Shown here: in pieces, positions 30,775 to 43,100 of the stretch | Layout of the letters: each line of letters starts with the position of its first letter | Numbering within the stretch: the stretch's first letter is position 1 | DNA from: Acanthaster planci | Taxonomy: Eukaryota; Echinodermata; Asteroidea; Valvatida; Acanthasteridae | Direction of reading: 5' to 3' | Length of the DNA stretch: 64,000 bases | Assembly: GCF_001949145.1 (NCBI RefSeq) | Contig: NW_019091490.1 | Coordinates: forward strand, 1,279,296-1,343,295 | The notes under the pieces: generated by a model | Databases searched by the model: none | The model's input: only the letters and a program-made list of their open reading frames with translations | What the model was told of the DNA's origin: nothing | Program-made: the position numbers and the translations under genes

Positions 30775-33700
30775 TATTTGGGCACTAGGCGGTAACGTGA
30801 ATATCGTCTTTCATTGTTCTGCGTAGTATTAAGTGCACAGCACAATATGTTGGGAGCTAACAACGGGGACCATGATTGTGATTCATACCTGTGTCTAGAG
30901 AAGGCTCCACTGTTCAAACGACACACATGAAAATGGTGTACTCTGTGAATAAAGTATTTTGTGTATGTCCATCAGGACTGTATTTCGGATCACGTCCTTC
31001 ATTGATTTACCACTTCCAAACGCAAGCAAGGAATGTCCTTCGTACACGCAATAGGCGGTTTCAAAGTTTTCCCAGTGTCATCGAACTATCTTGGTTAGCA
31101 CAAGGCTTGATAGTGTGCTTTTTTGGTAATATTGTTTATCTGCATAAGGGGGTACATCTCTGCTGTATTTTGGGGGGGTTGGGGGTTGGGAAGCTCTTCA
31201 AGGTGAAACTAAGCGATTCACAATCTCTTATATACCTCGAAAAGTGTGGCAGGGCGAACTCACAAACGATGCATCTTTTTGGTGTTTAACTTTAAGTCTG
31301 TCAAATTTTTTTAAACACTACAATGAAAATTAGCACACACAATTCCCCTCGCTGGCCGAATAAAACCTAAAATAAGTCGATTTAAAGCCCCAAATAAAAG
31401 TAAAAAATAAGAACAAAAGCCATGCTTCATTATTAGAATCCTTTCAAACAATTATAACATCCTCTCCTTGACATGAACGTCAGGGCTAGAGTAGATAGTG
31501 TGGATTAATGTGTTATACACATGCGCAGGCAAATTTAATTGTGTGGTTTCACGCGAGTTCACTAAACTTTCTCTCCACGAAATTGGGACTCAGAGGACTA
31601 GTAAAACAATAAGAGGAGAGCAAAATAAATACAGAGGGATTTTAAAACTCAAGGTAGATAGATATTTAATATTTATTCTCTCCGACGAGAACTATGTCAA
31701 CAGGAAACTGCATTGGACCCAAAACGGACGTTCGTCATTTTCATATCGATCTAAATCGAATTGTGAATAAAACAAAACCCGTTGTCGTGATGAGAATTTT
31801 TTAAAACTTAAAAAGAAATGCAAGCTCAGAGTAACTGTAAGCCTTCATGATCATTCTAGAATACTCTTGTTGCATATACACATTGCGTAATTCAAAACAG
31901 GAAGGATGACCACGATTGGATCATAAAATTCGATCTCCACGGTCAAGCGAAATTCCATTTCATCACACACGGAAGTTACACACCCAAACAAGTTACCACG
32001 CATTTCGCTAGACACAGACCTGTTTGCTTCAGTCTGTCTCACTCAACTTCCTGCGTGAGACCGAGGTTTTGTTAGTCTTTTCTGACAATATGTCTGAATC
32101 TTCCAAGGTTGCACCATAAGCGCTACACAAGGAAGGAAGTGAAACGAGATGCTCAGAGAAATTGACTTCAGGAGACGCTGTACCTTTACGAGTAGGCCAC
32201 ACTGAATTGAAAGAGAGGTGAACTTTTTATTCGGGTAACATGCGAGAAATAGAAGTTCATTTAGATTAATTTCATTAACAATGGTGAATAATTTAGAACA
32301 TGTGATTTATTAAACGTTCAAGCAACACCTCCCCTCCCCCAAAAAGAGAGAGAGAGAGAGGCATGGAACCCGTAATAATGTGGCACCATCTCATTCGGCA
32401 GATTACATGGAATACGATGGATTCAGGGATTATGAATTTAAAAAGGCTTACTTGCAATGTGATCTACTCGTATAAGTTCATTGGAAATTGAACTTTGCGA
32501 TCGGCTTTCAAACATTTCAGTGATCAAAAGCTGTATATCCAAGACTTTTTAGGAAGCGCGGACACATTGATCGAAATGTGGGTGATTCGCAGCGATCCTC
32601 GAAATGTCCCACACACGAATGTCACAGAGGTCACTGTCATGGCCGGGACAGCGAACTTGTGGGGCCTTGGACGAGGAACACACATTATCCCAGAGGGGGA
32701 AAAACAGTCCCACTGCAAGTAATATAGTTTGAAAATAATCCGACATTCTGAGAATTTTCTTTCTGCTGCACCTGTTAGAGCGCATTATCATAAGCTCCTT
32801 CGGTGATTGGTGCAATATTATCTCAGCCACGATGAGCCAAGTTTCAGCCTACGACTTAGATTTTTCTGTCGCGCAGACTGGCGTTTCCAAATCTCCATTC
32901 GAAAAGCGCTTTCGAGGTCATCGAGGAAGCATGTTACCAGACGCAAAACCAATTCATTCATACATCTGTGTTTGCTCGGCTCTTTTTTGGCCTGTGCAGT
33001 CGACAAAAATCTTGCTACGTCCAACAAAGGTATTATTTGAAGCCCACGAATTTGAAGCCAAAGGTTTCCAGGCGAATCCTAGATCTAGGTACAGCTGAAC
33101 AATGCGATATTTTCAGTTTCATAACTCCGTGTTTGCTTATAGAAGCAAAGCGGAGTGGCAATGTATTGTTAAGTGAAGTAGCGAGGTAAACAAAGGTTTA
33201 GGTCGCGAAAAATGCTGTCATTTTGGTCGGGTTGCTGTACTTTAGAACAGGCAGCGGTTTGGTCATGCACGCAACCTATGTACCTGTGGCCACACCTTAT
33301 GTACAAAGTCGATATATTTCAGCACTTGAAAGTACGGTTACGCGCTATTCGTGCTTCTGGGTGCGAGTTGGAGAATCCAGACTAAAGTTGATCACGCATG
33401 AGAGCTCAGATTGGTCAGAAGTTGGTCCCCCAATTTGCATATTTGTAAGTTTTCTACGAACACACAAGCAAGCATGCAAGCCAACCTGGAGATGAGAGGT
33501 TTCTTTGTGTGTGTTTTTTTTCTTTTTTTTTTTCTTTTGGTATAGTCGATGGGAATCCACAGTGATAACAAGTGTACATATAAGGATTTCTGTTCTGTAT
33601 TGGAACGAGGGTTGCAATGTCGACTACTGACAACGTTAACGCGCGTGCAGAGAATTAGTAACAAAGGCACGGACAAAAAACACCAACAAAGGAAGGCCAA

Positions 33701-34316
33701 CAAGGCATTGGGTAATATTTACAATCATGCATCAGTCTTTATTGAAATAAATACTTTATATAAGCAATGAAAACTACCTTGCAATATATTACGTCTTTCT
33801 GAAAAGAGAGACTTTTTATTGTACATGAATTCTTACTTTAAACAGGAAAACAAATTACATCTCACTTGCAGTTTCCCTAACTTCCATGATACCTTCTCGA
33901 TGTCTCACTTGACAATTTGACTCTCGGTGGAAGTCATTTTCGTGTAACTTTACGAAAGTCCTACAGCATCTGGGTATGTTAGACAATTTATGAGGTGTAA
34001 TTTGCTTTTTTTTAATGGTTATTATTTATTTAAATCTTCGTTATGTAAGCATTGACTTGAATATGCGTTAACCATACACATTGAGAAAAATACTACATAC
34101 AAGCGCACGTTCTCATTACATAAGACACTTACGTGACAGCTGCAAAATTTAATCGTAAAAGCCTACTAGCACTTTAATTTTTTTAAACGAGTTTCATTGG
34201 TACACATAAACTGCATGGCCGTCAGTCACGTCATGCGATGTTGTACGCCAAAAGATGCATGTCGCTGGGTAATGCCTTCCGCGGAGGCGTTCTAAATACA
34301 GCACTTTCAAGACTCG

Positions 34317-34501
34317 AAGGCCGCTTCACCCCTTCAGGCGAATGCGACTGCGAAGCAAACTCGTCGTCAGGAAAAAGTCTTGCAAACGAATGTCGCTTGA
34401 GTTGCAATGTGTTCGCCTTTGGCGAATTCGCAGCGCGAATATTTGATTGGACGTCACAAAGTCGCGTGTGTTCGCTTTCGCACGATGTATGAACCGGCCT
34501 T
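34317..34501. mobile_element. MITE copy 1 (AAGGCC termini)
   Basis: It starts AAGGCCGCTTCACC and ends GTATGAACCGGCCTT. Its interior GGCGAATGCGACTGCGAAGC and TTTGATTGGACGTCACAAAG match the second copy 600 bp away. No coding capacity. Confidence 0.7.
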
Positions 34502-34916
34502 CGTGAGTGCTGTAACCTGCTGCCTGGTTCATGACATTCTGGCTTAAACTGAAGAGAGCACGTGTAACTGAAATACATGTATTTCCGTTCTCGGTAAAGT
34601 TGCATCTCACAAGAAATTAATCAGCATTAATCAATCAGCATAACATGCCTGGCGATATTTAACAGTGCTTTTCCCATAACAAGTTAATGAAAATACAGAG
34701 ATAAAGAACACGGGAGCTCATACTTGCTTCCCTACATAAAAACCCCGGTGCTATCCAAAGATAAATGGTAAAGGTTGAGTGCTTGGTAATGAGTTGATAA
34801 GATGACTTAAAATGAATTTTAAAAAATGACGAACCGGTTTGTGACAAGTTAGAAAAGGGTAATGCTGAGCAAAACACGGGGTGTTAAAAAACGAAATGAA
34901 TCACAGATCATCACAA

Positions 34917-35109
34917 AAGGCCAGTTCATACGGCAGGCGAATGCGACAGCGAAGCGAATTTGACGTCACGGAAAATTTTGCAGCGAAATTTCGCTCGGGT
35001 GGACATGTTTTGTGTTCAACTTTTACGAATTCGCGACGTGCATGTTTGGTCTCCTGACGTCACAAATTCGCGTTCGTGTTCGTTTTCGCGCGAAGTACGA
35101 ACCGGCCTT
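34917..35109. mobile_element. MITE copy 2 (AAGGCC termini)
   Basis: Ends AAGGCCAGTTCATAC and GTACGAACCGGCCTT are inverted copies of each other over about 15 bp. The interior shares GGCGAATGCGACAGCGAAGC and GACGTCACAAA with copy 1 in the same orientation. I could not settle the target duplication. Confidence 0.75.
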
Positions 35110-37073
35110 GAAGCAATGAAACTTGGATTGATTAGATATGTTCTGGTCCCAGTCTTTTTTTGCCACAATTCTTGGTGACGGCACTTTCACCGTTGAACGG
35201 CAGCGTAAAGTACGTGAAAATGCCCTAATAGAGAGAGATTTTTCGAGACTTCACACGAATTTTCAGATCCTAAACCCGTCTTCAATGAGACGAGTGCCGG
35301 CAGGTCGTTGGTTGCTCTCTGTTTTTCTTCAGTCGAATAACCGTATGCCCTCTTCGATGGCAGGTTCAATCAAAAGAACGGCCAATTTGTTTCCCGCTAA
35401 TTTTCACGCAAGGTTTAGTCGATAATAATAGAGAGGTTAGCAGACGGCAGTGCCGCTAAAGTTTAAAGCAACTTGTCTCTGTGATCGTCCCACATTTCGT
35501 TCCATATTTTTTTCAAAACAAAATTGAAACCTGAACAGACAGGGCATACTTCGCTTTTACCTGGCTGAAAACCTCAAGCTTGAAGTTATGAAACCACCAG
35601 CCGTAATCAGGAGGAGGACTCAGAAAAAAAATGAACGGGGAGAGGGCGTGTAGCAAATATTATTATTGGGGAAGGGGTTGAAATGCCAGCATTTCAGGAA
35701 CAGTACGACCACCTTTCGAGGGGGTGGAGGTTGAGGATTACTGTACCAATGAGCATATTTGGATTGTTAATTTTAGAACACAGGTTCCAATCCCCAGCCC
35801 ACCGACCGAAGACCTGGATACACCACTATGTGCTAAGTACATCCCCCTTTTAAACTCGCGGCAGACTGAGCTGGCTAGCGCTGTGTGAAGGATTTGAATT
35901 GAAGTTCAGCAACAGGTACACTGCTGCTCCTAAACTTGCCGAATATAGAAAATTTGGCGTGATTAAAAGCCACCAAGCAATCATCTCCATCAATTATAAA
36001 TTCAGTGGCAGCAATGATTTATGCATTCTCTGACTATTCTCTGTTTTAAAAAAATCCTGTTATTAAAACGCATAACTGCTGAGTTAGGCATAAAAAAATC
36101 ACTCCGTTGTTTGCGCGATAAACACTCCCCCAGAGGCTCCTGTTTGCAGAGATTTCAACCATTTATCTCTCGTCACTTACGCAAAAAAATATTTACACAA
36201 CTGATATTGCAATAAGTTATGAGAGAGAAATAATCCCCATTGCGAAACACCCACTGTGATAAGTGGTATCTTCTTAATTTACCTGGGTGAAAAGGAGAGT
36301 CCATTATTGAAAGGTAAATCTATTCGGTGTTTTTTTTCACCCTTTACACCTTTAGACTAAAAAGAGCGACGAGAGAACTTTGTTAAAAAGGACAAGCACA
36401 AATACTACAAAAGAGGAAAAATAATATTTTGGACTTTCCTCGACCTTAACGATAAGTGCAAACTGAATCAAGCCTGACAACAGCCATTTTTAACGGCTCT
36501 AGGGGACCTTGTGAGATGGTCCAATTTCGTGTTCTTTGGTGTCTCGCCAGGCCTCAGAGAATGAAAGTCTATGTGGTGTTACAGTCAAAGTTGAAGTGTT
36601 ATTTCACGAGTGTGGCCGAGTAAAAAACAAATACAGTCTCTCGTCCCTGTCAGCTTCTTTTTGCCTTCCAGGTTTTTTGCTAGCTGTATGTGCAAGTTAA
36701 AGACCGGTTACAATGAAAACAGCTGTATAAAGCAAGTGTCCAGAAGATCCATCCGCCATTTTGACCCAAATCTATTCGGTGAAAAGTAAAAATGAAAATT
36801 GGCTGCCTCCTCCTTAAAAAAAATGGACGAGAAAAATGTGTTCTTTTTTTTTACTCGGTGTAAAAAGTGAGAATGCCGAACAATGAATTTGCAGGACACT
36901 CTGCGATAAACGTTGTCCACTCACTTGCGGCAGTCAGAAGTTTCCCGGGGTCTTGGCAGCGTGTGACATGTCGGAGTTGCACCTCCGATCCGAACTTACT
37001 TGTCGCTTGCTCAAAGCCCGAGGATGTCAGCGGCCGAGAATTCGCTGTTCCTGATCCAGTTTGCACACTTTAG

Positions 37074-37170
37074 TCAATACTCCGCGTACTCCGTGCCGTG
37101 CAGGCCCCGACACATCAGGCTGAACTCCTTCACCAGGTCGCGGAGCTGCCGTTTCTGGGCCCGATTTCTG
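37074..37170 (-). CDS. IPO13: IPO13 last exon with stop codon and NAGNAG acceptor
   Basis: Encodes RNRAQKRQLRDLVKEFSLMC then RGLHGTEYAEY and TGA (37074-37076). Human ends RRVKEMVKEFTLLCRGLHGTDYTADY. The acceptor is ambiguous: AAG at 37171-37173 and CAG at 37168-37170 are adjacent, and both keep frame. The choice gives ...TVLSRNRA or ...TVLRNRA, differing by one Ser. Confidence 0.92.
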
Positions 37171-40100
37171 CTTGCGCGTGCCACGACAGAGACAGAAAAA
37201 AAACAAAAAACAAAGTGAAGACGGCTTCCTTTGTGTGAGAGAAGGTTTCATGTGCACTGTTTATTCACAATTATTTGTGTTATTTGTTTAAATCAATAAA
37301 CACCGAGCCAAGCATCATCAGTTCTAGACATATTCAGTGAAATTTTATATTCAGACTATGAATTGTAAGTTCAAAGTTTTCTAACGATATTGTGTTTAGT
37401 TTAATGTTCGGTTCTTAATTTTCACCTATCGCAGTTCAACCTTCGGGCTGCAATGGTGATTTTTCAAATAAACCAAAACGAATGAATGGGAAAAAAATAT
37501 TGACCGATGGTAGATCTGCCGGTTGGTGGTGTTAAGGGCGGGGTTTAAGAGTGTGTGGGGGAGGTTAACACACACTTGTTTCACATACGAAGTGTGGACA
37601 TGCCTTTGTTCTCCTGAGGTTAAGGTAAATGCTCCTTTTTCCCCCACTAGGATAACGAGCTGGATTTGTGATGATTTCCTGATGACTATTCCCTTTTCAT
37701 TTTGCCACCGATAACCCTAACCCCAAGATGCCTCTGGATTTGTGTGGACGTGAGTTTGTTTCTGCATTCAACTGAGGACCCTGAACAATAGAGGACAATA
37801 AGGCCCCTGATTGACAGAGGGTCCCCGATNNNNNNNNNNNNNTGTGCGAGTCCACACAAAGCCACCTCGCCCTACATTATGTAGACTTCTTTTTGTACAG
37901 AGGTCCACACTATGTATGCCACACCTGCGCACTCTTTCCTCCCAGGCGTTAAAAATACAGTGAAGTCTGCTATGGTCAAAATGTGACTCAACAGGTCGGC
38001 ACTCATCCCTAGTTTCAGTATTCACGAAACGACCGAGATCCATCCCCGGATGACAAACCAGTCCACTGCAGGTTACCCCTACCTAATGATCGAACATATT
38101 CACAGTTTGGGTGGAGAGAGGCGAGAGGGGGCGGGGAGTCAAGACTCGAGAGGCTGGCCCAAGGACGCAACCTATATGGCCAGCAGCTGGATTTGAACCC
38201 CGGATCCTCCGATCTGGAGTCACAATTAAACCCTGAGAACGAGGGCCAGCCCCCCTCCCCCCCTCAGCCACTGAACTTGTCACGCCTTATTATACCACAT
38301 TTAACCATTCTGAGTCGAATCTCTGCACAGGGGTAAGATTGCAGGGTGAAGAGGTTCTTCAAACATGCTTGAAACATCCAGCAGAGAGATTAGTACGACG
38401 ATGATAAAATGCTGCGACTTTGATAACTTTTAACAGCCAGCTATTGTGCGGACGGGATCTTGTATAGGTTTGTGTACATAGTGAAGAAAAACGACCAGCA
38501 CACATGAATAACGAAGTGGGAAAACTCCAGACTGTTATAAGCTCACACATTCAGAAACTCGGAAAAATCACTAAAAATCAGACCTGAGGTGTCAAAACCT
38601 CAGCAACAAAAGTACTCTCTGAAATTTTTGGGTTTCAGCAGTATTCACCACAAAAGAGGGATTTTGTGAGACTGTGGTCTCTGCTGAACAATGATATCTG
38701 AATACAATATACCTCTTGCTATTGCATGAGACCATATATACAATCACAGCAATGAATGTGAGAGCAAGAAACCCCTCACAGAGCAGCTGTGACCTAACAT
38801 CAAATGTAGCAGGCAACATGCAACCTTGCCCTTGTCAATGATCGGCTGTCCACACAGGCCAAGAAAAATTCCAAAGAAAAGTTGGTGATTTATTGCCCAC
38901 TGTGCTCATTAATCAAGCCAGGCAAGAACCACAATGCTGCAGATCACACGGTGGACTGGAACCACTCTAATAGGAACCACCCGGGAAAAGATCTCAACTG
39001 GGATAAATATCCAGAGACTGGGCCCTCAGTGCCTGCCACAATGCAATCTGCATACAATGCGATCGGCCAGCACAACAACACGTTGGAGTTGCTCAATGTT
39101 CTGCCAAGCCTCAGATACGAAGGGGTTTGGTTCAACAATTGTTACTGTGGAGTGTGGATTAAAGGGGCGGGGTACATATTCCTCGCTCCGTTCACAGTAA
39201 TATTAAAGGTTACACTGCACTATTATTGTAAATGGGGAGTGGGTACTATGAAATGACAATGGTGTTCAACCCAAAACATATGGGAAGCTGGCAACTTCGA
39301 TCATGCTTTGAGGAAAACAGCGGCTCAATTTCACCTTGAGGTCCTTCTGAGAAAAGGTGTATTTGCAATGCGTCCGTCCATACTTTTTTTTGTAGGGAAG
39401 GTGTTCGAACTCGGAACGACACATGCTCATTGCTGGAGATTTTTTGGCATAATAGCAGAATTAGACAACTGTCTATTGTGGAGCAAAATATTAAAAAAAA
39501 TGAATGGGGATGATTATTTTTCATTTTCAATTTTACTGACATTTATAATGTTTATCTTCTTCAAATATTATGCATGCCAATGCAACTATCAAAAGCACAG
39601 TACAAAAGCGTCCCATATATCAAAACAACTGATGTCTTTTATTTTTAACATTCAAAATGTCAGGCTGTTTTCCCATGTATTTTATTTTTTGACATATCCA
39701 TAAATGAATTATGTCAAGAGCCATATCCTGTCAAGGGACTTTCCAACTGAGGTGCGACAAACAGTGCTTCAGAGAGAATTTTATTCGATTTCCTATAACC
39801 ACCAAACTTTCCTTTTGACCCCGGCCCAATTCTGGCGCTACACGGAACGTGCAAATTGTCGTGGAGCTACGAACTCCAGCTTGAAAGGACGTGTCCAGAG
39901 GGCCACGCAGTTCGGTGTCAGGTAATTCCATTCCGTGTACCAGTGTGCTCATACAGGACGTTTCCTCACGCATTACCAGGAAGTCATTGAAAGTCCCAGA
40001 TCCCCAGGACATGCCAAGGGGAAGAAAATATAGACATGTATATATCATGGTTTACGTGACAATGGATTGGAGAGGATATGACACCAATGAACTCTAGGCC

Positions 40101-43100
40101 ACAAATTTAAACCACTTCTTTTGTACAGTCGCACTAGGTGTTGAGAAATACACGTACCAGTTTGTGTTACCGGTTCCCGCAGAATGGGTCCAAATTTTTT
40201 TTAGTCCAAGAATGAGTCTAAGTTTTAGTTTGTCAGCAAACTGAGCTTCATACTATCAATCAGTCTGGCGTTCCAATGAAAATGGGCGGAAAGATGTTGA
40301 GGGTCTGTATTAATTTAAACTGTGCATGGTTCTTTCTAAAACTTGGAACCTAAAGGAGGCTCAGGCGATTTGTGACTCTTTTTGCTGCGTTGGGTCACTT
40401 TTATGGATAGGCATTGAGGAAGTGAGCTTACCAGAGAGAAAAACAAGGCCGCTGACACAGCTGGGAAAAGTTTGTTGACCCTACTAGCAAAATTGAGTGT
40501 CCTTGCAACCATTCTCAGAAAACCCCAGAATGTAAAAGAAAAGTCCATTGAATGCCATCTCTTACTTTTTAAGACTGAAAGCAGGGCCAGATGATTTGAA
40601 GGGTCAAAAGGTGATGAAGGTTTTCTAACATGCACTTTTTGTGCAATTTTGTATTCTTCGCTGCATGAAAACAAGTTGGGTCAAGTGGAGAGTTCTTCAC
40701 TTTTTAAAACTGTAGTGCTTTCGTGGACAACAAAGGGCGCTGTTGCTGTCATGTTGCTAAAGGGAGACATTACTCAGTTTGTGGGGTATTTTGTTCAAAC
40801 TGCTAACACAAAATTCGCTCATTGAAAATATTTCTGAGAGAGCGCTGCGCACTCGCTTTATGCCATGTACTCTCACAACAATAAATCACCAAAGAAGAGG
40901 AAATTTTCAACAGCACCATGTCAAAACTCCCCGCAGAGTTTTGTCCACAGATCAATGAAATATTGAGGTTTTCTCCATGGAATGACGTCACAGTTTTGCT
41001 CATGAATATGGAAATATACATATAGCATAAAACCAGAGGCGTCAAAATACCATGAAAGAAGGCGAATTAAAATGCTGAAAACAAGATTAACCGATACACA
41101 AAACGCATTTTTTGGGGGCTGTAGAAAACAAAATCGCATCGCATTCATCCCTTAACCCAAAATATCACTCTGAACTTGGATGGCAGGAGTTTGAGGAAAA
41201 CTACTCACGGTGGAAACTCCCATAAAATCTCCATCTATTTTAGCGAGTAAATTGTACTCGAGGTTGTCTTGTCCTTGTAGTTTCAGTCGGGAGGGACTGA
41301 ACTCTTGGAGAGAATGTGTGATATTCACTGGAACAGAATGGAACGAACTATTTCATGAAATATCTCTGGAAAGAGAAAAAGGAATCTCATGGAATCGTTT
41401 CTTAATTATTCTGTGCACACAAACAGGCATTCCAGCCTGCAAATTGGGTACAAATCTGTCACCAGAGGCAGTTTGCCTTGCTTCTGACCATAAACCTTCA
41501 GACCTGCCTCTGCGGGGGGGGAGGGGGAACAGTAAATGTGCTATCACAACATGTACTTATTTCTGTAACCAACTTGCAACCAGAAACGACTGTGTGAAAA
41601 GACCCGATTGCGATTTTTTTTTGGTTGAAGAAACAAGTATTTAAAGTTAACCTGGCATTTCAATCCCAGCAGAAAAAATTCTCCGTTTGCCTCCGAGAAG
41701 AACTCTGCAAGAACCAGAATGTCTCGCCCTCTCACATTGATCTTACAAAGCTCTGTGTCAAATTCAGGTCACTCTAACGAGGATGCAGTTTGCAGCATTT
41801 AAAAAAAACTCGGAAAAAGCATAAAAATGCTGAAACTCCTGTCTTGTCCTATTTCTGAAACTCAAACTACAAAATAGCGTGACTTATATAGAGTTCTCCT
41901 AGAGCCAGTCACAAATGTTACTCTACTGTACCTGGCCTCAATATACCCTGTTCACTAAACCTCTAGGTAACTCTGGGAATGGCAGATGTGCCACATACTT
42001 CAGTGAGTAGCCTTACTCCATAACTGTTCTTTCTTCTTCTGCCCTCTTTTTTTCTCAAAAAAAAAAAAAGAAGCTTCGTAATCAACTAAGGCCTGTGCAT
42101 ATCTACTCAACCGTATCACTGCACAAACTCATAACTCAAACTCAATAAATAACTCATTGTTCTTTGGATCGTGTTTGCATTAATTGGGCTTAAGTGAGGG
42201 GCTCCTCTTCAACCCTATCTACACTTACGCAATGTTGTTGCTGGATGCCAGCATTAGCTACACCTCGGCAAACTTGAGAGTAAATAAATTAGATATCAGG
42301 ATTTGGTAATGCCATTTGTTCAGTGTCACCGTGGAAACCCACTGGCAGCTGCGCACGCACTTTTCCAACAAAGTTGGGGAACAGTGTTCATTTCATTTCA
42401 TTTATTCCATTTTTCGGGATCAACATTTCACGGAATACAATAACACAGTTTACAAAAGAGAGAGAGAGAGAAAACACAAGACATGAAAAGACAAATAAAC
42501 AGTATTTAACCAGCTCCTGCTGGATTACCCAAAAGAAACATGGTTTCTGTCGAGGGGCTCTCCAACGTGAATTCTGACTAGACCAAATGACTTGTGACTT
42601 GACTTGACTTGACCTGTGATCAAATGACTTGTGACTTGACTTGTGACTGGACCAAATGACTTGTGACTTGACTGGACTTGACCTGTGATCAAATGACTTG
42701 TGACTTGACTTGTGACTGGACCAAATGACTTGTGACTTGACTTGACTTGTGATCAAATGACTTGTGACTTGACTTGTGACTGGACCAAATGACTTGTGAC
42801 TTGACTGGACTTGACCTGTGATCAAATGACTTGTGACTTGACTTGTGACTGGACCAAATGACTTGGCTTAACTTGCAAAAATTGACTTGCTACCTCCTCT
42901 GCCACTCTGGAAGGGAGGGGTGGACATCTGTGTTGGGGGACAAAATATCCCCCAAGACTACCCACAGGGCAGAGGGAGACGTCAGGAAATGCCGGAAAAG
43001 TAAGAAATAACCGGCGACTTCAATAGAAAAAGATCATGAATTGAGCCTGAGAATCTAGGAATGCAAACCAAGACAGTTTACTGGAACTACTGGTCCATTT

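Larger units (their letters stand above)
24891..37073. other. Intergenic region between the importin-13 end and the apoB-like promoter
   Basis: No protein gene is supported. Open frames here are short and unlike any family I know. The left side is the apoB-like upstream region with a CpG-rich stretch (about 25090-25290). The right side must include the importin-13 3' UTR, for which I could not identify a convincing poly(A) signal. Recognisable content is the nested element at 29532-30774, two MITE copies at 34.3 and 34.9 kb, and a hairpin at 29349. Confidence 0.6.

Noticed and set aside
38150-38283. Functional tRNA gene
   Set aside because: Box spacing is too long and no cloverleaf forms; treated as SINE-like.
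38882-39256. 124-residue plus-strand frame in the last IPO13 intron
   Set aside because: No recognisable domain, codon pattern or splice context; kept as non-coding.
42582-42875. CRISPR-like regular repeats
   Set aside because: Spacers are themselves variants of the repeat; this is a eukaryotic minisatellite, not a CRISPR array.
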